From Dillenia suffruticosa (lineage: Eukaryota > Streptophyta > Magnoliopsida > Dilleniales > Dilleniaceae): a stretch of DNA of 64,000 nucleotides. Shown here piece after piece: positions 33,507 to 44,407 of the stretch. The notes under the pieces were generated by a model. That model searched no databases. It had not been told where the DNA came from and worked only from the letters and a program-made list of their open reading frames with translations. Position numbers and translations under genes: made by a program. Where the stretch lies: NCBI GenBank assembly GCA_033439265.1, contig JAVTVX010000013.1:23146000-23209999 (forward strand). Direction: 5' to 3'. Position 1 is the first letter of the stretch. The number at the start of each line of letters is the position of its first letter.

Positions 33507-34308
33507 CACTATTAAAAAACACGTCGTTTGCAAGAGAAAAATCTATCATTGAAAGTAAGAAATCTATCGCTGAAGGGTATCAGTGACGAATTTTTTCCAT
33601 CGTTAAAAGCCATCCGGCTAATTATCAGTGACGGATTAACGATAAAAAAAATCAGTCACTGATGATTAGCGACAGAAAAAAATCCGTTACTAATAAAAAA
33701 TTGAAAAAAAAAATCAGCAATAGAAAAAAATTCCATCACTGATTTTTGAGTTCTCAGGAGAATGCAAGCGTCTCCAAGAGCCTGACGTGCGCACCAGCCT
33801 GCCCAGCCCGCGCCCGCACCTATGAACCCACCTTCACACTCCCTCATGCGCGTCCACCCGCCTGTTTCCTTTAATGTGTGAAAAATGCCTTCACTTGCCT
33901 CCAACGTGATTCGAACTGCAGCGTACCTAAAATAATGCAAACAACACAACCACCAAACCATAAAAATAAAAATAAAAAGAATTATTAAATAAAAATAAAA
34001 ATAACTAAAATCCGTCATTAATCCGTCGTTAAAATTTTTGTTGCTAATCTATCATTAATGGCTATAAATATATATATTTTTTTATTTTTTTCCTTCACCA
34101 ATACACAAATGGATTAGGGACGAAAGTTTTCCGTCATTAAAAATTCCGTCTGTAATCCGTTACTGATAGGTTTATAAAATTTTTTTCTTTCTTTTTTTTT
34201 TACAGTTGACCACTACAAAATATTTTATTATATAAATCCGTCACTATTAGCGATCGACAGTTTTCCGTCAGTAATTTTTTGTAACTGAAAGCCTGTTTTC
34301 TTGTAGTG
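33507..34308. mobile_element. Non-autonomous CACTA (En/Spm) element, 802 bp, TSD ATA
   Basis: The left end reads CACTATTAAAAAAC. The right end, read from the other strand, is CACTACAAGAAAAC, so 11 of 14 bases match. Both ends are flanked by the 3-bp duplication ATA, as expected for CACTA elements. Subterminal regions hold many copies of CCGTCACT, TCCGTCAT or CCGTTACT in both orientations, the usual pattern of transposase binding sites. The centre has a GC-richer block (about 33750-33930) with no recognisable gene and no transposase. Units 2 and 3 lack the element. Confidence 0.88.
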
Positions 34309-35084
34309 ATAGAGTTAACATTTATATATAAATGTGTGTGTGTGTGCGTGCGCATATGTAACTGAATCATTTTTTTTATAAAAAAGAATATATATATATA
34401 TATAAGAATATATATAGATATATGTATGAGAAGTAAGACAAATATGACTAATTTACATGATTTATTCTTCAACCCTAGCGGAGGCCCATACCTCTGCCAT
34501 TGATACAATTTTCGTTTTAAAATTTGTAACCTTTAATATTTTCCATCATTCAAAGTCAACAATATTATACTTCTCCCTTTCAATTCCTTTCCTGGGCGCA
34601 TCCCTATATTCAGAAGGGGTGCATCCCCAAATGATTAGGTGGCGACCCCTCACCACATCTTCTTCCATTATTCAAAATTGACAATATGTTGAATTCATAT
34701 TACTTTTACTTGTAATTAAGCAAAATTAGGATTACTCTATTAATAAGCAAAATTACTTTTACTCGCATCCCAAGTCTCTTGGCTGTCAAGTTCATCGTGA
34801 GTGCCTTTCATGGAAATTCACTTGCTTTCCTATTATTATTATTATTATTTTCCAGTCGCCTTTGTTGATTGAATTTATATTAAATGAGCCTCGTTCCTTC
34901 CCCGTCTCTCACTTCTTAAATTCAATCTCCTCTCTCTCCGGGCCCAGCCCCACCCAAGCAGACAAAGAATCAAAAAAGCGGGAATGGGAAGTCCGTCAGC
35001 CCGATTACCGGACGAAGACTCATCTCAACAACGTGACAACTAACTTGGAACCTTCGATGCACCAAACTTTTCAATAATATATAT

Positions 35085-35460
35085 ATTTTTAATTTTAAAA
35101 TACTTTTTATTTTTTAAAAAATTTTAATACGTTAAATTAATTAATATTTATATAAAATTTTTTATATTTTTTATATTTATATTTTCATATTTAATAAATT
35201 ATTAATTTAATTATAATTTTTATTTATTATATTATTTATTTTATAATTAATAATTATATATTTGATTATTTTAAATTTTTATTATAAAATATGATTATTA
35301 TATTATTTTCATAAAATAATTAATATTTATATAAAAAATTTCATACTTTTATATTTACATATTTATCTATACTTTTATTTTCTATATTTTTACGAAATAT
35401 TATTTTCTTATGTCATTTCGATTCCATATACATTTTTCCATATTTGTTTTTTTGCAACCT
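35085..35460 (+). repeat. AT-rich dispersed repeat, copy 3 (unit 1)
   Basis: Same family as 9705-9910. Unit 1's copy is slightly longer than those of units 2 and 3 because it keeps an extra CTTTTTATTTTTTAAAA stretch. Confidence 0.6.
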
Positions 35461-36237
35461 ACCTTGTTACCGTAGATGCATGGCATGCGTTAAAACGGCA
35501 TGCATTAAAATTTATGTGTTCAAATAACTGTGCTCCGGTTAATAGATTATTATCTATATTTAATAAAATTATTAAAAAATAATAATTAACACCTTTTCCT
35601 ATTAAATAAAGTCATATTATTTCTCCTATATTAACTCTTGGTCACATTGATTAAAAAAAAATGTGAGCATGTGGCGCAACAAAAAAAAAAAAAAAAAAGG
35701 AAAGAAGAGAAAGAAAATTGTACCGTGTGCTGCTGATTGTTGGTGGGGACATGGATCATAATTTTAGGGTACGATTTAGTTACATAGCATTTTAAGAAAA
35801 GGTTATTTTAATTTATATGGTAGCAGATTACACCGAAAAATAAATAGTTTTTTGAACTGTTATTTACCAAAGAATTTTTTTTTCCCATAAAGAGTATAAA
35901 GCTGATACAGAGAAAATTTAGATAATAATCAGTGAGATGATTATAGAAAACAACTTAGAAAAATTAAGGTTGCTCTATCGGCGTTGAATGGAAGATGCAT
36001 ATTATATTAGTTTAGGATTTCTTCAGTAACGTGTTTGCTTTAATAAATTTATTGGGCATATATAATAATATATAAAATTATTTACTCATAAAACAAATAT
36101 AATGAATAATCGTTATGAACTTAGCAATTTTCTAATATAATTATTTAATTAAAATTAAAAAATTTTATTTGAAGGAATATATATTTTATATAAACTTATT
36201 TAAAGTTTGAATGCAATTAATGCGGGACTTAAACCCC

Positions 36238-36266
36238 GACATAGACATAGACATAGACATAGACAT
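36238..36266. repeat. (GACATA)n hexamer repeat
   Basis: Nearly five tandem GACATA units. Units 2 (about 46815) and 3 (about 56095) hold only one or two, so the run expanded in unit 1 or shrank in the others. Confidence 0.85.
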
Positions 36267-37519
36267 GAATATATATAAAAAAGAAGGTGTCTCACTCACC
36301 GCGTGTTTGGCTAAAACGCGTTTGATCAGGACATGAAAGGGAAAGAAAATGCAGCAAGTGTTACTTTATAAAAACATCAAAGTCGTCAGTTTTATAAGTA
36401 AAAACAATGAACTTGGTTCAACGTAAGAAAACGATATTGTCGTAACTTGTTGCTAGATGCCAAGAACTCATAAAGTAAAGACAGACTTCGGCTTGCGCTC
36501 TGGCCAAGTAGCAGTGACTTGTGCTAGTTAATGAATTCTGTTTTGTTTTGGTTTAGGCCCCCTTGTATTTGATGAGGGGGACATCTTGTGATTTTAGCTT
36601 GGTTATATTACCTTTCGCCTTTTTCAGCCCTGGTAGACAATAAGTGAAGGACCAACCAGTGACAATTTACTGAAATGGAAATTAAATGGGGGAGCTTTGC
36701 ATTAAAGATGGATGTCTTAGTCTAGGGCCAGGTCAACGATTTCACCCCATCCAACCAAGACGTAAGAACTTCGAGATTGCTCCTGAAATTGCGTTTCAAG
36801 AAGTAAAAAGTAAACATTTGATCAAACCCCCCCCCCCTCCCCCCGGTTGATAGATTTCACGTCGTACAAGCTAGAAGTAAAAATTAGAATAATGGGATTA
36901 ATTTCATTCAACTCGTTGGCGTGCTGTCGATTTATAATATATGAATATTTTGGGTTTATATTGTAAAATCCCGAGGAGAGTTGTAGTTTATACCTGAAAA
37001 AACTCTCTGCAAAAAAAAATATAGAATTTTATATTGATGATCTTATCATTAATTAAATTATTTGTAGAGTACCCAAAATCTTTGAGGCATGGTGAGCTAT
37101 TCTCTGACAACCGCAAGGACAGTAATAAAATAAAATAAAAAAGAGCATTAAGCACTAGACCCTTTTTGCTTTTATAAGATCTTCAACATTTGTTCCACTG
37201 AAATGCCATTTTCCTTTCTAAAGTCGTAGGTCTCTTCCTTTTCGGATTACTCCATGAAAGTAGTCTATTCATTGGCATCAAAAAGTGATCGGTGAGGATT
37301 GAAGATCAGGGGATGGATAACACACTTCAAAAAACAAGAACAGAAAGTTACCTTATTATAACAATTGAAAAGCTAAATATGTCTCTATTTACATTAAAAT
37401 TGATAAACGCCAATCATGGCTACATTTGTTTACCAATTTGTAAACAATAAAAGTAAAGTTATAGCTAGAATCCTAAGAACAAATATTTTCTTGTTTAAGC
37501 TTTTTTATAACAATATTAA

Positions 37520-39586
37520 TCATAACAAAATCAGCGACCTTGGAGAACGAACAGATTCTGCAACTGAAGGGCTAGTCCCTCTAGCACTAGTATTCGTAGA
37601 TTGATCCCGGAAGAGACCTTTCCTCTCATCTTCTTCATCGTCATCTTCGTCATCATCTAAAGCAATGTTAACATGGTGCTCAAAAGACAATGCATTAACA
37701 GCCGCAGGCGACGATATCCAGGGCAAGGGAGCTTCACCTTTCAAATACTGCACAATCTGTCTCATACTAGGCCTCATACTAGGTTCCACATTTGAACAAA
37801 TCAAACCGAGTTTCAAAACCAACTCCATTTCCTCGGCAACGTAGTCGTTTCCTAGATGAGGATCAGCAGCCTCGGCAATGTTTCCCCTCTTCCAAAACGA
37901 AAAGACTCTATCAACCAAGTATATATCCGAATGCTGCGCTTGTGGTTCAATGGGTCTTCTTCCACAAGCCACTTCAAGCACAAATGCACCGAAAGCAAAC
38001 ACGTCCGCCCACGTTGTTGCCTTGCCAACTTTGTATTGTTCCGGCGCGAGATACCCAATTGTTCCGACTATGTGTGTTGTCTGAGGAGCTGTTCCATGAT
38101 CATATAGCCTCGCGAGACCAAAATCTCCCAATCTGCCATTAAATTCAGAGTCCAGCATGACATTACTTGCCTTAATGTCTCTGTGGATCACTATTTGTTC
38201 CCATTCTTCATGTAAATAAAGCAGACCAGAAGCAACACCTTTGATCACATGAAACCTCTGTTTCCAATTCAGAGTGACCTCCGGAACGTTATGTATGTGC
38301 TTGTCTAGACTTCCATTAGGCATGAAGTCGTAGACGAGAAGTAATTCTCGTTTTCTTCGACAGTAGCCTAGGAGGGTTACTAGGTTTCGATGTCTGAGAC
38401 GACCTATGCTTACAATTTCGGAGATGAATTCTCGGATCCCTTGTTTTGATTCATGGGAAACTCTCTTCACTGCGACTTCCATTTTGGTGTCTGGCAATAC
38501 TCCTCTGTAGACTGAACCAAATCCTCCTACACCTAGGAGTTCTTCGTCTCTGAAGCCTCTTGTTGCGATGTAGAGATCCTTGTACTTGAATCGGTGAGGC
38601 CCATAGTCTGATTCCCAATCTTCAAGCAATTCCTCGTACTTTCGCTTCCTCAGCATGGCATAATAAAATGAGCTAATCACAAGAACAAACATGAAACTGA
38701 AGAGGATTGGCAACCCAATTGTTACAAACTTGGGTAGTTCTTTCGGAAAGAGACGAGGAATTCCGGGAAGCATCGACAGACTGAGTGGTGGAGCTGGTCC
38801 ACCCAGACTGAAACTCCAACCCAGTACAAAATGGGAAGAAGGAACAGAACCGGTGGAGGATGAGAATCCGACAAACATGGCTTCATTGAGAACAGATGAA
38901 AGATCATATTTCAAGGAAAGAAGAGGTTTTTGTGGTTTGGGAACTTTGATTGGAGCTAACGTCACATTGATAACCTTTTCATTGCCATCATAATCCACCC
39001 AAAGTTGCATAGTTAAGCCGCTTGTAAGTGTCAAATTCTTGAGCTCATCGACACCACTGACATTGTCATAGTAAGCGGCCGAAGCTGATATATTAGAGAA
39101 CAAGCTATTAATGTCAATCCCAACATGATTATCGTTGATGTCCTTAAATTGGTCTCCTTGGACCGTATCAAGCTCCACCGCGAAAACATGATTGGTACTA
39201 TTTCCATTGTTGGATTCATTAAAGAGACCTAAATATTGAGTTGGCAAAGAGCCTGGAAGTCCTCTTTGGGGAGCTACGACAAAAGCGATGCCATGACCGG
39301 TTAGGTTGGGATAGGGAGAAACTATGGCGAAAACGAAGGTGGTGGAGAAGGAGATGACTGTGCCATTGGAATTCTTGAACGTGATTGGATCTGGATGCCA
39401 ACCATGTCCCTGATTGATTTTGGCACGATGAGTGAGCTCCAACACCCCGGAAGATGTTATATCGGCTATGCCGTCGAGAGTTAGATTGGCTGACCGGAAT
39501 CCATTGTAGATGAAGCTCTCAGAAGCTGCCAATTTGACAACTAAGATGATGAAGAAGAAGACCGCAACACCCATCTTGGAAGACAT
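37520..39586 (-). CDS. L-type lectin receptor kinase, array unit 1, 688 aa
   Basis: Intronless receptor kinase. Residues 1-22 are a signal peptide, 23 to about 258 the lectin domain with FAVELD (135-140) and NDNHVGID (151-158) forming the metal site, 287-312 a membrane helix, and about 340-615 the kinase with GVGGFG (352-357), Lys374, HRD (468-470), DFG (488-490) and APE (514-516). The juxtacytoplasmic side is MLRKRKYEELLEDWE. The C-tail carries the acidic tract DDDEDDDEEDE (644-654). It differs from the two other array LecRKs at about 31 residues. Its last codons are shifted by a one-base gain near 37540, so it ends in VRSPRSLILL instead of VLSQGR. The ATG at 39586 opens the signal peptide and lies just after a (CT)n leader. 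Confidence 0.95.
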   Translation of the reverse strand: MSSKMGVAVFFFIILVVKLAASESFIYNGFRSANLTLDGIADITSSGVLELTHRAKINQGHGWHPDPITFKNSNGTVISFSTTFVFAIVSPYPNLTGHGIAFVVAPQRGLPGSLPTQYLGLFNESNNGNSTNHVFAVELDTVQGDQFKDINDNHVGIDINSLFSNISASAAYYDNVSGVDELKNLTLTSGLTMQLWVDYDGNEKVINVTLAPIKVPKPQKPLLSLKYDLSSVLNEAMFVGFSSSTGSVPSSHFVLGWSFSLGGPAPPLSLSMLPGIPRLFPKELPKFVTIGLPILFSFMFVLVISSFYYAMLRKRKYEELLEDWESDYGPHRFKYKDLYIATRGFRDEELLGVGGFGSVYRGVLPDTKMEVAVKRVSHESKQGIREFISEIVSIGRLRHRNLVTLLGYCRRKRELLLVYDFMPNGSLDKHIHNVPEVTLNWKQRFHVIKGVASGLLYLHEEWEQIVIHRDIKASNVMLDSEFNGRLGDFGLARLYDHGTAPQTTHIVGTIGYLAPEQYKVGKATTWADVFAFGAFVLEVACGRRPIEPQAQHSDIYLVDRVFSFWKRGNIAEAADPHLGNDYVAEEMELVLKLGLICSNVEPSMRPSMRQIVQYLKGEAPLPWISSPAAVNALSFEHHVNIALDDDEDDDEEDERKGLFRDQSTNTSARGTSPSVAESVRSPRSLILL

Positions 39587-40624
39587 GGTTGGAGAGAGAG
39601 AGAGAGAGTGAGTTTGCTCGGTTTTCAGTGTTACTCCCCTCTCAAGATCTGGCTCTTCACTTTTTTTTTTTTTTTTGGTTATTCTGTCAAACAGTGCAGC
39701 CTGTGAAGCTAAAGACGACTGACTTTCTTTTAGTCACGTGAGTGCGTGCTTGCGCGTGTCAAGGGAGTAAATTTTTCAGAGCCCTCAAAATGAAGAGCTG
39801 GTAGTTGAGTAGCTATATATCCGGATGTGGTCTCAATTTTTGCTTTATTGGGTATGGCTTCGGTGCTTATATAGAAGTAGAATGAACAAATAGGAATTTT
39901 GTCGTTTTATTGAAATTTATTACATGCAGCAACCTTCCTCTCCCCTGCCTCCCTGTCTGCCTCCCTCCCTCTCTCTCTCTCTCTCTCTCTCCCCCTATTT
40001 TTTTTCAAAGTCAATTAATATCCCTCTCAAATCTTCTTGGAAAGTTCCTGGGGTCGTTCTGGGGTTTGATTGGCTTAAGTTCAACCTTCGCAGCTTGGAA
40101 ATTTTGTGATTCGATGTTGAAAAAATTAATAGAAGACTTCATGTCCTCTTGCGACGTAGATTCCCTCCGCATATTCCCTTCCCTAGGTGTCCTGGTGGTC
40201 TGGTCGATAACTTCACAGCTAGACTCATTAATGAGTAATTTGTCCGTTGTTGGTGTTAAACCATATTGGCCTAATTTATCTTTATTTAATTTTATTTTAT
40301 ATAAAATTATTTTTAAAATTAAAATAAAAATTAAACTGTGCTATAAAAAATTAAGTCAGTAATATATTCATAATTTAAAATTAAAAATCTATATTAGAAC
40401 AATTAATATGTTGTTCTTGCTGTTTAGATCGTCCCTTTTGCTTAGAAAATCCGTCCTCCATTGCCTTTTCCTTATGTTACTTATAACTACGTTTGGCATG
40501 CTTCCCGGGAAGTAGGTGGTTTGCTTTGATTAAATCAAATGAAATTTTATCCCTATTCTAGCTGTCTGTCTACCATTTCGATGTATATACTAAGTATAAA
40601 ACAAATTTTAAAATTATCGATAAA
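39587..40624 (-). promoter_or_regulatory. Upstream region of the unit 1 LecRK (promoter and 5' leader)
   Basis: About 1.04 kb that is base-for-base the same as the regions above the unit 2 and unit 3 genes apart from simple-repeat lengths. Visible marks on the gene strand: a (CT)n pyrimidine patch just before the ATG, TTGAC W-box cores at 39686-39690 and 39758-39762, a G-box CACGTG at 39735-39740, a TATATAG box at 39814-39820, and a CT microsatellite at about 39966-39992. If the TATA box is used, transcription starts near 39785 and the G-box and W-box cores would fall in the leader. Their activity is untested. A 150-codon plus-strand frame (39910-40362) is judged a by-product. Confidence 0.5.
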
Positions 40625-43557
40625 TCAATAATAATACACAAAGATCCCTGGCATAAGTAACATAATTTCCTTTTAAAAGAACAAAATCCTAAGGACTTAA
40701 AATGAGGGCCAAAAAAAAAAAAGAAATAGTCTACTCTCATTGTGGACTTGAACTTGAACACATCAAGGGCTTTCTAAACAAAATTGAAACAAAAATTTTC
40801 ACAAAAACTTGCAAAATAGGGCTATCTTCCCTAGGAAATAAGATTTCTAACTTCAAAATATAACCCAAAACCTTTGTTTCACCAAAATTTCAAATTATGT
40901 ATTAAAAATATAAATAATCCTATTTCATGTCATATTTAAAAGATTTTCGGTCAATGGAATTTAAATGGTCATTTCAGCATTACCTCAATCTATTTCTAAA
41001 CTATTTTTAATAGACCATTTTACATGATACTTCTGTGAACAATTAAAACCTGAAAATATTTTAAAATAAAAATTATTTATATTTTTAATATCATAATTAG
41101 GATTTTATTTGAGGAGTTTGAGGTAAAATAGTCTGATGTTTCAACAAATGCCACATGTCTCTTTATATGTGGGACTAAGGCAGAGTGTAAGCCCAATTAA
41201 AATATATGTCTTGCGTAGGTGTGTATTTGAGTCAAATCAATCCTCAATATTTTTATATTCAAACTTAAACTTAAATTTTTTAATAGTACTTGAACTCGAA
41301 CTCAACGAATAGTAATAATGTGACTCAAACTTGATTCAATTATAATTTAATGAACTCAAGATTGATTCAAGAACTCTCGATTCGTGACTCATGATGAATT
41401 TATGTAATATATAATAAATTCCTTTTAATTTAATTTTTTATATTAATATACGTTATCAAATTATTAGACAAATTTTTGAATCTAAAATTCTATTATTTGA
41501 CTTGACTCGAATTCTGTCAAAATCAAGTCAAGTCATGTTTTTGATTTTGACTGAGTGGTCATGAGTGATTCAAACTCGACTCGGTTTACAAAACACCCTT
41601 AGTCTCACGTGTTGATGGGACAATTCAAATTTAGTTTCTTCTCATGTGAAGGTGATTGTTTTTTCTTCGCTTTTTCTTGCCCAACCAAAGAGATTGAGTG
41701 TGTTGCTACTCTACCGCTTAATTTGTCTATCAAAATTTAATTTTTAATTTGCTCTTAAATCTCTATTACTTTTTTTTTTTGGCGAAAGCTTTTATTAATT
41801 CATCACTTCATGCTCCTCCTATTACTCATATGCTACTGCAATGAGCAGCACATCAAATTTCAAGGATAACTTCAGTTTTAGAACCCGATGCATTCATGTA
41901 TCACTGGACCTAATGGTTAATTGTTGGGGTTGACAAAAGAAATTGACAAAAGAAAAGGAGCAAAGATCAGCTATAATGACTGAATAGCACCCATTTCCTC
42001 CGCCCCTAGCAATCCTCTCCATCCTTGTATGAATCCTATAGGTCACCTTTTACACACCAAGAAGAAAGAACAAAATGCTTTCCAAATTTACAAAATTTTG
42101 AGATAACCCTTTATTTGACATTTATCAAATTTTGAAAATGAGATCAGAAGTATACTGACACCAATAAAATCACAAATATCAATAAGTTATAATTCAATTA
42201 GTACTATTTCCCTCATTTTGTAATAGTTTCGAGTTTGAATTTTTATATGTAAAAAAAAACAGAGACCAAGTCACAAATATAAATAAAACAAAGATGCCTT
42301 ATGTCCTTTGTTTAGATTATGTTTGTCTATCAATTGATTCTTCATCATCTTCCTTGTCCCCTTTTTGATGCCCAATGGAATGTTTTTTCATTCAATTATT
42401 GTTATTGCTGCATGTTACCCTAGACAAGGCACATCTATTTTAGTTTTTGGTAGGGCAGTCAAATGTGTCAACGTTCATTGCAAACATAGTTGCCAAAGAA
42501 GACTTACGGATAGTTGATGTAGTGGAATATGATGGTAGGTCATTTAACTAAGTTCTTGAATTCGATTTATGGTTTAGGTATGAAAAAAATTACATTAAGA
42601 TGATAACTCTCTTAAATGGATCACTATAAGTTCCGAATCAGATTAATCGATGAATGACTCTGAATATCCCGTTGGTGTAGTAAAAAAAAAAAAATGCTGC
42701 CAAAGAGGTTCATGAGATATGGAAACCCTAAACCCAATAAAAAGTGGTTAGAGTTTAGTCATGTAGCTCAACTTGGATAGCACCTGCTGACCCTCCCTCC
42801 TCGGACAACTAAAATAATCGACGTGGAAAAAATTTAGTTCCATTTAAAAATCTCCTTTTCTCTCAACTTCGTATTTTTATATTTTCAGAAGACATAAAAT
42901 TTTACCGAAAATGTTTACAATTATTATTATATTAATTTTTTGTATAAAAAATTCCGGTTAACATAAAATTTTCCGAATAGGGCCTAGTATGCTGCAACAG
43001 AACAATTGCACAAACAAAGAGAGGCCATCATAATTAAAAAAAAACCTGCATTTGTTTATAAGCAGAAACTGTATAGAAAAACCTTATTTTAATGGAAACC
43101 CTATAAAATACCATGAATCAACATCAAGTTAGCTGTCCAGGGTGTAGAGTTTCAACTTTTTTATCAGCAGAAGTTGCACAGAAAATTGAAGATGGTGGAC
43201 CTGAGCTCGATCAAGTAAAATAAAAAGGAGAGAAAATTTACATGTCCAAGCAATCAGGGAATAAAGCTAAACCCATACGTAAATGGGCAGGCCGGGCACT
43301 TCATTCGCCAAGAGATGCAAGAATACAATTTTGCAGTCCAGGAAAAATAGCACAGCAATCTGCCTATCCAGGCCTGTGGCACTTGAAAACAAATGCAGAC
43401 TGGGCCTGCAAATCACATTTGGTTGCCATCTGGAAATTGAATAGTCCACGAATGAGATGTCATACCTTAGATAATCTGTCTTACAATGCATACAAATAGA
43501 AATCATAGATTAAGTCCTTCTCTATAACTGCCTACCCTGCCTTCTTCTACACTCACC
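40625..43557. other. Unit 1 spacer between LecRK promoter and inhibitor locus
   Basis: No gene is supported. It contains the hAT-like element at 41216-41601, a poly-T followed by TGGCGAAAGCTTTTATTAAT at about 41768 that looks like the 3' end of a LINE in minus orientation, and AT-rich filler. A plus-strand frame of 85 codons at 43242-43499 is kept in unit 2 (52526-52783) but has a TGA in unit 3 at about 62757. No family is recognised, so it is not called a gene. Confidence 0.5.
41216..41601. mobile_element. Small hAT-like MITE, 386 bp (unit 1)
   Basis: Starts TAGGTGTGTATTTGAG and ends ...CACCCTTA. It is flanked by GTCTTGCG (41208-41215) and GTCTCACG (41602-41609), an 8-bp duplication with two changes. 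The interior has repeated ACTCGAACTC-type motifs, like an AT-shifted version of the element at 3069-4115. Orthologous copies lie at 60902-61293 and, truncated, at 51250. Confidence 0.75.
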
Positions 43558-44407
43558 ATGGCTGATGAGAACAAGCAAACCAAGCTCTCTGCAAAACAAA
43601 CTGGGAACTCAGCAACCATTCATCCAAGTAATTATTATTATTATTATTTGCGTTTGGGAAATCATCCTTAGTAACCCTTTTTATTAGTTATCTTGATTTC
43701 CTGGTTTGGTTTGTCACTAGCATGAACAATGAAACTAATTTTCTATCATTAAAAATCATTTTAACTCGGTTCACTTTGACTTGGTAGTATAAGCTTTTGC
43801 CCTACGATCCTTATGTCAAGCATTTGAGTAGTCTCCCTTCCCAATGAAACCAACTGCAATTTCTCTTTGCTTTCGTCTGCAGCCCCCTCCTCTATTTTAA
43901 TCTACACTTTCCTTATATTTACATAAATGTCTATTAAAATGTCATAAAATTTACTTTTAAAAATCCCCTTCTCCACAAAGGGGAAGGAAATATAGGCACG
44001 GAGAGACAGAGAATTATTATGGGGCCTTTTCTTTTTGGTAAATTCTACGGGACAATTATCTCCTCGCAGTTCAGTGTTCATGGAACTAAATCTAGCACAT
44101 GCTTCGATTCGTAAATATGATGCCAAAGAATGATTGTCTAGAAGAGTATCAAAATATGTATTTAGGATACCAATATCTTTTTAATTTAAACTTATTTATG
44201 AAATCAGATCAAAAAGGGACATGGCCATAGCAGGTAGGAGTGAAGGCAGAGGAAGCAGAGAAAAAGATCAGGGAAGAGATGCCTGCAGTGACTCAGTTTC
44301 GGATAGTTGCACAGAATAGCTTTGTTACAATGGACTACAATCCACTACGGATTTGATTGTTCGTAGATGACACAGGAAATGTTGTTCAGGCTCCTAGAAT
44401 CGGATAA
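43558..44407 (+). pseudogene. Potato inhibitor I pseudogene, unit 1
   Basis: Two-exon structure as in the intact copy at 63030. Exon 1 is 43558-43627 ([20 protein letters not shown] followed by IHP) and exon 2 is 44208-44407. Exon 2 keeps [20 protein letters not shown] and [16 protein letters not shown], but has a TAG at 44228-44230 (WP*QVGV, from GAG) and a TGA at 44354-44356 (NPLRI*LF, from CGA). The first stop removes the whole inhibitor fold. The start context is CACCATGG here against CACTATGG in the two other copies. No frameshift is present, so the loss looks recent. Confidence 0.9.

Larger units (their letters stand above)
34312..37519. other. Unit 1 spacer left of the LecRK
   Basis: No gene is supported. 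Contents are (TG)n and (AT)n at about 34330-34430, text shared with units 2 and 3 from 34512, the AT-rich repeat at 35085-35460, an (ACATAG)n stretch, and poly-C runs at about 36829. Short open frames near 36640-36850 have counterparts in units 2 and 3 but no recognisable product. Confidence 0.5.

Noticed and set aside
36820-36846. Poly-C runs (also near 47273 and 56560) as a possible regulatory i-motif
   Set aside because: Length differs between near-identical units and the runs lie far from any gene start. Best seen as homopolymer slippage.
37792-38142. Plus-strand frames of 61-116 codons inside the LecRK genes (also at 32435, 48090, 57373, 49108 and 58391)
   Set aside because: Shadow frames opposite conserved kinase or lectin coding sequence. 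Their codon pattern is that of the real gene on the other strand.
39910-40362. 150-codon plus-strand frame above the unit 1 LecRK, identical in units 2 and 3
   Set aside because: It is identical only because the whole upstream kilobase is identical. It begins in a CT microsatellite and overlaps the LecRK promoter on the other strand. Low-complexity start and K/I-rich end, no family recognised.
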